Assembly (NCBI RefSeq): GCF_022818495.1
Contig: NZ_CP089291.1
Location: forward strand, 2,993,501 to 3,057,500
Direction: 5' to 3'
Origin: Fodinisporobacter ferrooxydans
Lineage (GTDB): Bacteria; Bacillota; Bacilli; Tumebacillales; MYW30-H2
DNA: 64,000 nt
The translations under genes were made by a program, and so were the position numbers. The notes beneath the pieces were generated by a model. That model saw only the letters and a list, made by a program, of their open reading frames with translations. It had not been told where the DNA came from and searched no databases. Within the stretch, counting starts at the first letter, position 1. Every line of letters begins with the position of its first letter. Shown here piece by piece: positions 18,949 to 27,411 of this stretch.

Positions 18949-20289
18949 ATGTTAGAAACATCATTACTATATGTGCCCATCGGACGTACAACGTTTGATC
19001 TTGCTGCCGGTGAACAATATCGACAGCAAAGTGCGGTTTGGTTACAAGATCAATGTACAGTCGTACAACAACCTGAAAAGATTATTACATCTGTTGCGGA
19101 ATTGGAAGATTTCCTTTTATCGATGAAAGACTATCCATTTGATACGGTGTTATATCAGAGTGTAACATTTGCGGATGGTGAATTTATTGAGAAGGTACTC
19201 AAACATTTTCAAATCCCGGTCGTGGTTTGGTCGGTTCGTGAACCTAGCGTCGGCGGGCGATTACGCTTGAATTCATTGACAGGCGGAAACAGTACGTGCA
19301 ATGTTCTTCGAAATCATCGCCATCCTTTCTCTTTTGTATTTGGCAACCCGGAGGAAAAACAATTGCAAACACGTCTGCTCCGGCAATTCCAAGTCAATCG
19401 TGTTATTCGCAAACTGAAACAATTAACGGTCGGTGTGATTGGTGATCATCCACCCGGGTTCTTTTTTTCTAGTGCGAACGAGGAAAAGCTCCAACAGATA
19501 TTTGGTGTAAACATTCATAAAATGGATTTATATCAGGCATTTGCCGAATGTGTCAAATTACCGCAAGATCAATGGATGAATACGTTGGAACTGGCGGAAA
19601 CAAAAGTGGTCGGATTGAATCGGACGGATGAAACGGTTCAAAAGTTTGCACAGTTTGCTTCCTACGTGCAAAGTTATATTCAAGATCATAACATTCAAGC
19701 ATTGGCAGTCCGTTGTTGGCCGGATTTCTTCAATGAACTGGGAGCGGCAGCATGTTCGACACTGTCACATCTGACCGAATACGGTGTCGTATCTTCATGC
19801 GAATCGGATATACACGGTTCGATCTCGATGTTTCTATTGCGGGAACTAAGCAGCGGAAGCGCCCCGTATTTGGGCGATCTTGTCCATATCGATGAAGCAA
19901 ACAATTCAGTTGTTTTTTGGCATTGTGGCGCAGGTGCGTATTCGTTGGCACATCCTGCCACAGGAGCACAGGCAGGGGTGCATCCGAACCGTAAAATAGG
20001 CATGACGATGGAATTTGGACTGAAGCCTGGCGAGGTTACAATTTTCAGACTCGGGTTTACTCCCGACGGGTACAGATTGTTGGTCATGAAAGGGAAAGCG
20101 GTTGATTCTCCCCAGCCATTTAGCGGCACATCGGTGGAAGTTGCCCTGACGACAGAAGTAACTGAAACGGTATATAAACTCATGAACGAAGGATTCGAAC
20201 CGCATTATGCGCTTGTTTACGCGGATGTTACGAAAGCGTTAATCGAATTGGGGCGTCAATTGGGTATTGAAACCATCGTATTTGTGTAA
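18949..20289 (+). CDS. L-fucose/L-arabinose isomerase superfamily protein
   Basis: A 446-residue protein whose N-terminus (YVPIGRTTFDLAAGEQY) and C-terminal core (NELGAAACST, VVSSCESDIHGS) resemble the FucI-like family of aldose-ketose isomerases; the acidic residues in the latter two blocks are the likely metal ligands. The ATG at 18949 is used, with GAGGG twelve bases ahead; a GTG four codons earlier abuts the site. It is the first gene of the kinase-regulator-aldolase-dehydrogenase operon. It could perform the sulfoquinovose-to-sulfofructose step, act on another sugar freed from the glycoside, or act on an epimer. Confidence 0.75.
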   Translation: MLETSLLYVPIGRTTFDLAAGEQYRQQSAVWLQDQCTVVQQPEKIITSVAELEDFLLSMKDYPFDTVLYQSVTFADGEFIEKVLKHFQIPVVVWSVREPSVGGRLRLNSLTGGNSTCNVLRNHRHPFSFVFGNPEEKQLQTRLLRQFQVNRVIRKLKQLTVGVIGDHPPGFFFSSANEEKLQQIFGVNIHKMDLYQAFAECVKLPQDQWMNTLELAETKVVGLNRTDETVQKFAQFASYVQSYIQDHNIQALAVRCWPDFFNELGAAACSTLSHLTEYGVVSSCESDIHGSISMFLLRELSSGSAPYLGDLVHIDEANNSVVFWHCGAGAYSLAHPATGAQAGVHPNRKIGMTMEFGLKPGEVTIFRLGFTPDGYRLLVMKGKAVDSPQPFSGTSVEVALTTEVTETVYKLMNEGFEPHYALVYADVTKALIELGRQLGIETIVFV

Positions 20290-20303
20290 TGGGGGGCTAA
20301 TGA

Positions 20304-21485
20304 ATGAGTACGATTGCGATCGGGCAAGCCGGTGGCCCCACAGCTGTCATAAACGCAAGCCTTGTCGGGTTTTTGGAAGGTTTGGACGAACATCATACTG
20401 TATATGGAATCATGAATGGATATCAAGGTTTGGCAGAAAACGATTTGGAGTTGCTCGAAGGTGGAATGTTGCACTGGGTTCTGAGTCATCGATTTGTACC
20501 GGGAGCATGTCTGGGTTCCGGCCGATTTCTTTTTACAGAAGAGAAAATTTCACAAGCTGTTCGAAATTTAAAAAAACGTGACATCCATACACTTGTTTTT
20601 ATAGGTGGCAATGGAACGATGGCGGCTCTCCAAAAAATTAGTCACGAGGCGAAAGCGATAGGCTATGAACTGCAAGTGATCGGTATACCGAAGACTGTCG
20701 ATAATGATTTGGCAGGAACTGACCACGCTCCTGGTTTCGGCAGTGCAGCGAGATATGTTGCCCTTTCTACAAGAGATATCAGTAAAGATTTGGAAGCTAT
20801 GCGGAACTTTGAGCAAGTAAGGATTATTGAAACAATGGGGCGCAATGCAGGGTGGTTGGCTGCTGCGAGTGGATTTTTAAAACAATCAGAGACAGATGGT
20901 CCTCATTTGGTTTGCATTCCCGAAGTGCCAATCGAACAGGGTCAGTTGCTCCAACAAATAAAAGAGATGGTTCGTGAATATGGAATCGTAACAATTGTCG
21001 TAAGTGAAGGTGTGACACTTAAAGGGGCCTCGCAAGTGAAGAAAGCAGTCGTCCAAGGCAGATCTGTTCTTGGCGGGATTTCCAAACAGCTGGAGGATAT
21101 CGTACGAGAACATCTTGGCCTAAATGCCCGAGCTGAAATTTTAGGCATGAATCAGCGAAGTTCTATCATGGCGATTTCGTCTCAAGATCAATTGGAAGCA
21201 TATGAAACAGGCAAAAAAGCGGCTGAAATTTTGAAAGCAGGCAAAACGGAAGTGATGGTTGCTATTCAATACTTGGATTCCATCCGATATACTTCTATAT
21301 TAGAAGATTGTCCATTGGAGATTGTAGCGAGTAAAGGAGAAAGATTGCTTCCGGAGGAATTTATATCAAATCAAAAGAGATATTTTCGGTGGTTGAAACA
21401 TTTGATTGGAGATAATATTCCTTCATACCCTCCTGCACTTAGAAGGAGAATGATTGATGAAAATTTATACAGTGGATCCAAGTAA
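20304..21485 (+). CDS. PFK-family sugar kinase, probable sulfofructose kinase
   Basis: Phosphofructokinase-family enzyme of 393 residues, inferred to phosphorylate 6-deoxy-6-sulfofructose at C1. N-terminal GQAGGPTAVIN, nucleotide loop GGNGT (101-105), catalytic block PKTVDND (129-135), and substrate block MGRNAGWL. Gly104 resembles ATP-dependent enzymes, whereas Lys130 (PKT) resembles the PPi-dependent group. Asn103 replaces the usual Mg-binding Asp of GGDG. GGGGGG lies eight bases before the ATG. The last 29 bp overlap the start of the GntR gene. Confidence 0.8.
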   Translation: MSTIAIGQAGGPTAVINASLVGFLEGLDEHHTVYGIMNGYQGLAENDLELLEGGMLHWVLSHRFVPGACLGSGRFLFTEEKISQAVRNLKKRDIHTLVFIGGNGTMAALQKISHEAKAIGYELQVIGIPKTVDNDLAGTDHAPGFGSAARYVALSTRDISKDLEAMRNFEQVRIIETMGRNAGWLAAASGFLKQSETDGPHLVCIPEVPIEQGQLLQQIKEMVREYGIVTIVVSEGVTLKGASQVKKAVVQGRSVLGGISKQLEDIVREHLGLNARAEILGMNQRSSIMAISSQDQLEAYETGKKAAEILKAGKTEVMVAIQYLDSIRYTSILEDCPLEIVASKGERLLPEEFISNQKRYFRWLKHLIGDNIPSYPPALRRRMIDENLYSGSK

Positions 21486-22191
21486 TAATGTAGCATTATA
21501 TCTGCAAGTAAAAGAAATTTTGATTGACCGTATTCAAAATCGTGTTTGGCCGCCTAACACCTTAATTCCGACTGAGCAAGAATTGATGCAGGAATTTAAT
21601 GTAAGCCGTACGACCATTCGTCAAGCCATTTCGATCCTCGTTCAAGAAGGATTGCTGGAAAAAAAACAGGGAAAAGGCACGATTGTCAAAACCCAACAAC
21701 TAGTCGGAAGTCTTGGTCGTTTGAAAGGATTTGCCGAAGAGGTGATGGAACGTGGGCAAATCCCTCATTCGCAGTTGTTGCGTGCGGAATTCAGCGGTTC
21801 ACTTTTTGATGAAAAGTCAATGCTGCAAGTAACTGAGGATGAAAAAATTCTGGTCATCGAGAGAATCCGTTTTGCCGATTCCACGCCAATTGCATTAGAA
21901 CGTACATGTTGGCCGGAGAAAATTGGTCAAATATTGATGAAATATGATTTGCAAACAGCGAAGTTTTATCAAATATTAGAGGAAAATAATATTTTCCTAA
22001 AACGAGCAAAAGAAAAAATTTCTGCCATCAATGCGACGATTTATGAAGCGGACGTTCTGGGAATACGGCCTGGTGAGGCTTTGCTTGAAATGTCCCGGTT
22101 AAGTTTCGGGCTTGATGATCGGCCCATTGAATTCACAAAAACAAAATATCGAAGTGACCATTACCACTATGACATTGAATTAAAACGATAA
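21457..22191 (+). CDS. GntR/HutC-family transcriptional regulator
   Basis: A 244-residue regulator with an N-terminal winged helix-turn-helix (about 12-75, NVSRTTIRQAISILVQEGLLEKK region) and a C-terminal UTRA effector domain. The ATG at 21457 follows AGAAGGAGAA; a TTG one codon upstream is less well placed. Encoded within the operon, it is probably the local repressor relieved by a sulfosugar or its phosphate, acting at the palindrome near 18880. Effector and operator are inferences. Confidence 0.88.
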   Translation: MKIYTVDPSNNVALYLQVKEILIDRIQNRVWPPNTLIPTEQELMQEFNVSRTTIRQAISILVQEGLLEKKQGKGTIVKTQQLVGSLGRLKGFAEEVMERGQIPHSQLLRAEFSGSLFDEKSMLQVTEDEKILVIERIRFADSTPIALERTCWPEKIGQILMKYDLQTAKFYQILEENNIFLKRAKEKISAINATIYEADVLGIRPGEALLEMSRLSFGLDDRPIEFTKTKYRSDHYHYDIELKR

Positions 22192-22205
22192 GGAGACAGA
22201 GGATT

Positions 22206-23096
22206 ATGCCTTATATTTCCGGTAAAGAATTATTGCAACAAGCTTGGAAGAACGGATATGCTGTGGGAGCTTTCAGCGCGCACAATGCGGAAACCATTCA
22301 GTCCATTTTATGGGCGGCGGAAGCGGAACAAGCGCCGGCGATGATACAGGTCGGACAAAGGGTCATTCAATATCTTGGACTGGAACCAATGAAAAAAATG
22401 ATTGACGTTTTTATGAAGGATATTACGGTGCCGATTTGTATTCATCTTGATCACAGTCGCAAGTATGAGCAGACAATGGAGGCCATTCAGCTTGGATTTC
22501 AATCCGTGATGTTTGATGGATCGGCGCTTTCTTTTAACGAAAACACTGCGATTACAAGAAAAGTGGTTGAAGCTGCCCGTGCGCTTGGAATCGGTACGGA
22601 AGGTGAAATTGGAAAAATTGGCGGGACGGAAGATGACATAACGGTGGATGAGGAAGATGCAATGATTACGACTACGGAGGAAGCGGTTGCTTTCATAGAA
22701 GCAACTGATGTTGATTCTTTAGCGGTATCTATCGGTACCGCCCATGGTATATACAAAAAGCCGCCAAAACTTGCGTTTGGCCGGTTAAAAGAAATTTCCG
22801 AGGCAGTAAAACGGCCGCTTGTTCTTCACGGTGGTTCGGATGTACCGGATGAACAAGTCGTAAAGGCAATTTCACTTGGAATTGCAAAAGTAAATGTGGA
22901 TACGGAATTGCGACAAGCTTTTACACATGGAGTCTTGGAAGTTTTGAACGACAATCCCGTTGAATATCATCTAGCCGTTTATCTTGGACGTGGCAGGGAA
23001 GTCATGCAAGCAAAAGTACGGGAAAAAATCCGTTTGTTTGGTAGTTCCGGGAAAGCACAAGACTTTTTTCAGGATAAAAAGATAGTAATGATATAA
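22206..23096 (+). CDS. Class II aldolase, probable sulfofructose-1-phosphate aldolase
   Basis: Zinc-dependent class II (FbaA/KbaY-type) aldolase of 296 residues. Catalytic Asp82 and zinc ligand His83 (HLDHS), Glu134 block (TEGEIG), zinc ligands His180 (GTAHG) and His208 (HGGSD), and the phosphate-binding elements GGSD and NVDT (230-233) are all present, consistent with a DHAP-releasing enzyme. In this cluster it would split 6-deoxy-6-sulfofructose 1-phosphate into DHAP and 3-sulfolactaldehyde, the role assigned to SqiA in sulfo-EMP2 clusters. A tagatose or fructose bisphosphate aldolase is the alternative. Confidence 0.85.
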   Translation: MPYISGKELLQQAWKNGYAVGAFSAHNAETIQSILWAAEAEQAPAMIQVGQRVIQYLGLEPMKKMIDVFMKDITVPICIHLDHSRKYEQTMEAIQLGFQSVMFDGSALSFNENTAITRKVVEAARALGIGTEGEIGKIGGTEDDITVDEEDAMITTTEEAVAFIEATDVDSLAVSIGTAHGIYKKPPKLAFGRLKEISEAVKRPLVLHGGSDVPDEQVVKAISLGIAKVNVDTELRQAFTHGVLEVLNDNPVEYHLAVYLGRGREVMQAKVREKIRLFGSSGKAQDFFQDKKIVMI

Positions 23097-23115
23097 TGAA
23101 TAAGGAGTGATCTTT

Positions 23116-24552
23116 ATGGCTATGGCGGAAATTGGTTTTCAACAGTATGGCTTATGGATTCATGGAGAATGGGAACATCCATCTCATTCGATGGATGTGC
23201 TGAATAAATACACACAAGAAAAGGCGGCAACGATTGCTGTTGCAGAAAAGGTTCATGTGGAGAAAGCGGTTGAAGCGGCGAAGGCTGCATTAAAAAAGTC
23301 ATTTTCTCCCTATCAACGCTTTGAAGTTTTGTCAAAAGCGTCAAGGCTTTTGCTGGAATGGAGGGATGAGTTTTCTCGGATTTTGGCAATTGAAGTCGGG
23401 AAGCCGATTCGTGAAGCACGTGGGGAAGTTGAACGTGCGGCGTTAACATTAGAGATATCTGCAGAGGAAGCCAAACGAATTCATGGCGAAGGAATTCCTG
23501 TAGAATCCGCTCCGGGATCGGAAAACCGAATGGCCTTTACCATTCGTGTACCGGTTGGCGTGATTGCTGCCATTACTCCGTTTAATGTGCCTTTGAATCT
23601 TGTATGCCACAAGATTGGTCCTGCAATTGCAGCAGGGAATAGCGTAGTTTTAAAACCGGCAGAAGTTGCGCCGGTATCGGCACTCATGTTAGCTGAGTTG
23701 TTAGATGAGGCTGGGCTGCCAAAAGGGCGTTTTAACGTCGTAACGGGTAATGGACCGGAAATTGGAGATTGGTTATTAGAAAACAAAGATGTCCGAATGT
23801 TCACATTTACCGGGAGTCCAAGAGTTGGTGAATGGATCCGGCAAAAGGCTGGCATTCGCAAGGTGGCGTTAGAACTCGGAAATAACTCCGCAACGATTGT
23901 CCATAATGACTGCGATTTAGACAAAGCAGCGTCAATTATTTCCCAAAAAAGCTTTAATAATGCCGGACAAGTTTGTATTTCCGTACAGCGCGTATATGTT
24001 CATAAAGATGTTCAGGAAACATTCATTAACAAGTTAAAAGAAAAAACAGAGGTGCTTAAAGTAGGGAACCCACTTGACGAGTCGACAGACATTGGGCCGA
24101 TGATACGGATGGAAGAAGCGAAACGGGTGGAAAGTTGGGTTCAGGAAGCGGTTGACCAAGGTGCGAAGATTGTCTTGGGAGGTCACCGCGAAGGAGCACT
24201 TTATCAGCCGACAATCCTGACAAATGTCAATGCCGATATGAAAGTTTGTCGCCAAGAGGTATTTGGACCGGTCGTTTCTATTGATACGTATAGCGATTTT
24301 GATGATGTGATTGCAAGAGTCAACGATTCCGATTATGGTTTGCAAGCCGGTGTGTTTACAAATAATCTTGGTTTGGCAATGAAGGCTGCCCGTGAAATTG
24401 AAGTAGGCGGTGTAATCATCAATGATGCGTCAGCTTACAGAGTGGATCATATGCCGTATGGTGGTGTAAAACGGAGCGGTACTGGTAAAGAAGGCCCAGC
24501 CTATGCAATTGAAGAAATGACGGAAGAAAGAATTGTCGTTTTCAATGTATAG
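23116..24552 (+). CDS. NAD(P)-dependent aldehyde dehydrogenase, probable sulfolactaldehyde dehydrogenase
   Basis: ALDH-family enzyme of 478 residues with catalytic Cys287 (AGQVCIS), general base Glu253 (LELGN) and the cofactor-loop TFTGSPRVGEW. It would oxidise 3-sulfolactaldehyde to 3-sulfolactate, as the GabD/SlaB-type enzymes do in other sulfoglycolysis clusters. The ATG at 23116 has AAGGAG eight bases ahead; the GTG three codons upstream overlaps that site. Last gene before the operon terminator. No 3-hydroxyacid-dehydrogenase-type sulfolactaldehyde reductase is seen, so oxidation rather than reduction is expected. Confidence 0.87.
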   Translation: MAMAEIGFQQYGLWIHGEWEHPSHSMDVLNKYTQEKAATIAVAEKVHVEKAVEAAKAALKKSFSPYQRFEVLSKASRLLLEWRDEFSRILAIEVGKPIREARGEVERAALTLEISAEEAKRIHGEGIPVESAPGSENRMAFTIRVPVGVIAAITPFNVPLNLVCHKIGPAIAAGNSVVLKPAEVAPVSALMLAELLDEAGLPKGRFNVVTGNGPEIGDWLLENKDVRMFTFTGSPRVGEWIRQKAGIRKVALELGNNSATIVHNDCDLDKAASIISQKSFNNAGQVCISVQRVYVHKDVQETFINKLKEKTEVLKVGNPLDESTDIGPMIRMEEAKRVESWVQEAVDQGAKIVLGGHREGALYQPTILTNVNADMKVCRQEVFGPVVSIDTYSDFDDVIARVNDSDYGLQAGVFTNNLGLAMKAAREIEVGGVIINDASAYRVDHMPYGGVKRSGTGKEGPAYAIEEMTEERIVVFNV

Positions 24553-24602
24553 GAGAAGTATGAAGTATAGGGACACTTTGAACAAATCGAGCAACACAAT
24601 AC

Positions 24603-24627
24603 AGCCTGGCATAGCGCCGGGCTTTTT
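24603..24627 (+). terminator. Terminator of the sulfoglycolytic operon
   Basis: Stem AGCCTGGC/GCCGGGCT (one G-U pair) with a five-base loop, followed by a T-run, about 50 bp after the dehydrogenase stop codon. Confidence 0.85.
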
Positions 24628-24663
24628 GAAAACAATGGGTTCGAATTTAGGGAGTGTATATGT

Positions 24664-24726
24664 ATGCTGTATGGATCTCATAGAACATTAAACGATCTGC
24701 AATTCGTAATGATGGTGAAATTATGA
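24664..24726 (+). CDS. Possible 20-residue leader peptide coupled to the BASS gene
   Basis: A short frame, MLYGSHRTLNDLQFVMMVKL, with GGAG nine bases ahead of its ATG. Its TGA stop overlaps the ATG of the transporter gene as ATGA, and the transporter gene has no good ribosome-binding site of its own. Translational coupling is therefore plausible. Whether the peptide is made is unknown. Confidence 0.4.
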   Translation: MLYGSHRTLNDLQFVMMVKL

Positions 24727-25697
24727 TTCGTATATCACAAGGATTAAATACGTCTATGATCCTTAGTAAAGCAAACTCTTTGATGGATCGTTGGATTTAT
24801 ATTGTAATGCCGCTCTTAATGGGAATAGGAATTATCATTCATGTATATTTGGATGACTTTGTAAATGCAACACCCTATCTTTTTATGTACTTGACATTCG
24901 TATCTTCCTTGCATGCGAATCTTCGTGATTTTAAAGAATTGATCCATCAGAAAACTTCTGCAATCGTCATTCTACTGTTATTGCACGTAATCGTACCGGT
25001 TTGTGCCTTTCAGATTGCAAAATTATTTTTTCCTGCCCAACCAGATTTAATTGCGGGCATCACTTTGTTCATGGCTCTTCCCGTTGGTGTGACTGCAATT
25101 TTTTGGGTGGGTTATGCGGGGGCAAGTCTGATGATCGCGCTCGCCTTTGTAACATTTGATACGTTGATCAGTCCATTCGTTGTTCCAATGTCCTTACATT
25201 TTGTTTTAGGTTCAACCGTTTCTGTAAATGGAGGAGCTTTGGTCGTTTCGCTTTTAAAATTGGTAGTTTTGCCGTCCGTTTTGGGGATGTGGGCTGGAGA
25301 CAAGCTGCGCCAGTCAAATCCACCCGAATGGTTGCGCCCGCTTGCCATTAGTTCATCTAAATTTTGTCTATACTTGATTGTCCTTTTTAATGCTGCATTG
25401 ATTGCCGGGGATTTACATGCAGTCGCTCATGATTTAGTAAAAGTTATCATAGTTGTCGCTGTATTAATGATATTGGGATATCTGGTCAGTCTAGGATTTG
25501 TATCTCTGTTTTGCAAGAAGAAAGATTTGAAAATTGCTTTTTCCTATAGTGGCGGCATTCGAAATTATACGGTTGGGGTTGTTCTGGCAACCGCATTTTT
25601 CTCGCCAACAGCAGCTTTTCCGATACTTTTGGCAATGTTATTGCAACATCCTACCGCTTTGCTGTTTACCTTTATTTTCAAAAAATTACCTGCTTAA
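24723..25697 (+). CDS. BASS-family membrane transporter, possible organosulfonate exporter
   Basis: A 324-residue membrane protein with nine or ten helices, resembling bile acid:sodium symporter (BASS)/arsenite-resistance-type carriers. Its location directly behind the sulfoglycolytic operon suggests export of sulfolactate, the expected end product, but the gene sits past a terminator and could serve something else. It is convergent with the next gene, the two stop codons overlapping in TTAA. Confidence 0.7.
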   Translation: MIRISQGLNTSMILSKANSLMDRWIYIVMPLLMGIGIIIHVYLDDFVNATPYLFMYLTFVSSLHANLRDFKELIHQKTSAIVILLLLHVIVPVCAFQIAKLFFPAQPDLIAGITLFMALPVGVTAIFWVGYAGASLMIALAFVTFDTLISPFVVPMSLHFVLGSTVSVNGGALVVSLLKLVVLPSVLGMWAGDKLRQSNPPEWLRPLAISSSKFCLYLIVLFNAALIAGDLHAVAHDLVKVIIVVAVLMILGYLVSLGFVSLFCKKKDLKIAFSYSGGIRNYTVGVVLATAFFSPTAAFPILLAMLLQHPTALLFTFIFKKLPA

Positions 25698-26368
25698 CGT
25701 ATTTTTTGATCTACCATAGTAACAAGAATTCGCTTGGCAATTTCAAACGGAATTGTGATTTTGCTGTCACGGATTTGAGCCAGAATCTCACCGGTTGCGG
25801 GAGTTGAAGATAGCAGGAATATCTTGGCGTTTGGAACGAACCCATTTGTTTCAAAAAAACGAAGAGTTTCTGCATCTTCTTCTGCATGCTCAAAAATTCG
25901 ATTGACTGTAACGGTAGAGGGGATTGACATCTCGGATAAGGGTATTGCCTTTGCAATGGGTACCCCGGATCCCGGAATGACATTTCCATGTGGACACGTA
26001 GTCGGAAATCCCAAAATTTTTGCCAGCCTCGATTCCACCCGATCCGAAATCGCATGTTCCAATCGGCTTGCTTCTTCGTGCGCCTCCGCCCAATCCAACT
26101 CTAATACATCTGTCAACCAGCGTTCAATCAAGCGATGACGACGGATGATGGTTTCCGCACGTTCGGCTCCAAGCTTTGTAAGCGAAATTTCACGTGAATC
26201 CGAATGTTTGACAAAACCCACACTGACTAACCGTTGTACCGTTTGGGTTACGGTTGGTCTCGTAACGCCCAAATACTCCGCCAGTTTGGATCCCACCACC
26301 GTTTGGCCTTCGGAATGCAATACATAGATTGCTTCAAGGTATTTATCCATACCTTTTGTTTTTTCCAT
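25694..26368 (-). CDS. DtxR/MntR-family metal-dependent regulator
   Basis: A 224-residue regulator with an N-terminal winged helix (LGVTRPTVTQTVQRL), a dimerisation domain with the metal-site motif HEEASRLEH, a cap PHGNVIPG, and a C-terminal FeoA/SH3-like domain (about 150-224). The position occupied by Cys102 in DtxR is Ser here, so Fe versus Mn specificity cannot be assigned. The ATG is chosen because GGGAGGAAACG precedes it. Probable targets are metal-uptake genes; a matching box is found at 28088 ahead of the iron permease. Confidence 0.88.
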   Translation of the reverse strand: MEKTKGMDKYLEAIYVLHSEGQTVVGSKLAEYLGVTRPTVTQTVQRLVSVGFVKHSDSREISLTKLGAERAETIIRRHRLIERWLTDVLELDWAEAHEEASRLEHAISDRVESRLAKILGFPTTCPHGNVIPGSGVPIAKAIPLSEMSIPSTVTVNRIFEHAEEDAETLRFFETNGFVPNAKIFLLSSTPATGEILAQIRDSKITIPFEIAKRILVTMVDQKIR

Positions 26369-26641
26369 CGTTTCCTCCCATAAATAACCCATAGTATTTT
26401 CCAATCATTATACACGATATATGAAAAAACAGATATGCTCTATATAATAAAAATAATACAATGTATAACTTGCAAAATTTATAGATACGGTGTATATATA
26501 GATAATAAAAGCAATTTCTAATGATGAAGAATTGGATTATTTCGAATGTTCAGATGAGAAATACCTGTATCCGATCATTAAACGGAGTAAAAACTCCATC
26601 TATTTCAAGTTTTACTTTACGGTGAAGGAGGGATGGAAACG

Positions 26642-27340
26642 ATGCTTCAGAACATCGAACAACTTTCAGATGTCCGTCGAAATATTTTGGAAGCCCTTAA
26701 ACGCAATGGGCCTGTAACGATCGCGGAGCTTGCAAATCGTTTTGCGATGACGGGAGAAGCAATACGGCAACATCTTTTGATACTTGAAAAAGAAGGATGG
26801 GTCGAACGAAAAATTTTTCGGGCAAGTCATGGAGCCGGACGGCCATCCACTCGTTATCGTCTGACATCCGAAGGTGAACATCTCTTTCCGAAAAATTACG
26901 TAAGCCTGGCAGTAGAAGTGATCGATACAATTACGGAACACTTTGGTCAGGATGCGTTGCGACACGTCCTTGAATCTATGACAGAACATCGGGTTCGGGA
27001 GTGGGAGCCGCGTGTCAATGGATTGAGCCTTTCGGAACGTGTCAATGTTCTAAGGGATATATATCAGGAAAATGATGCATACATGGAAATTGAGCAGTCA
27101 GGAGATCAAGTTTGCTTGATTGAAAAAAATTGCCCGTTTTTAAATGTTGCGAAACGGCGTCCAGCACTTTGCAGTGTTACAGTATCCGCTTTTACACGTT
27201 TGTTGGGATGCCGGGTAGTACGAGAGGAGCGTTTTCAAAACGGCGATGGACGTTGCGTATTTCGAGTGCTTGTCGATCAGCCGATTGACCCTGAAACAAG
27301 TGTTTTTTCATATGAGGACGAAAACTTGACACATTCGTAA
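26642..27340 (+). CDS. HTH regulator with C-terminal cysteine cluster (SufR-like)
   Basis: A 232-residue protein with an N-terminal winged helix-turn-helix (about 10-75) and a C-terminal domain carrying conserved cysteines (QVCLIEKNCPF, PALCSV, GRCVF). This arrangement is known in SufR-type Fe-S-sensing repressors. The second ATG (26642) is used since AAGGAGGG lies nine bases ahead; the first ATG is too close to it. Placed between a DtxR-family gene and folE/iron-uptake genes, it may respond to Fe-S status. The exact target is unknown. Confidence 0.75.
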   Translation: MLQNIEQLSDVRRNILEALKRNGPVTIAELANRFAMTGEAIRQHLLILEKEGWVERKIFRASHGAGRPSTRYRLTSEGEHLFPKNYVSLAVEVIDTITEHFGQDALRHVLESMTEHRVREWEPRVNGLSLSERVNVLRDIYQENDAYMEIEQSGDQVCLIEKNCPFLNVAKRRPALCSVTVSAFTRLLGCRVVREERFQNGDGRCVFRVLVDQPIDPETSVFSYEDENLTHS

Positions 27341-27411
27341 TTGTAATTTGGCTTGCACATACGGGTGGCATTTGTACGTAACTTTTAACCAAACGAAAGA
27401 GGTGGATACAG

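Noticed and set aside
12828-24552. Transaldolase-type (SFT) sulfoglycolysis or ordinary alpha-glucoside use
   Set aside because: No transaldolase gene is present, and the GH31 enzyme keeps the sulfonate-binding Arg, Trp, Gln and Tyr that ordinary alpha-glucosidases lack.
26532-26717. 61-residue frame ahead of the SufR-like regulator
   Set aside because: No ribosome site, and it overlaps the regulator start in another frame.
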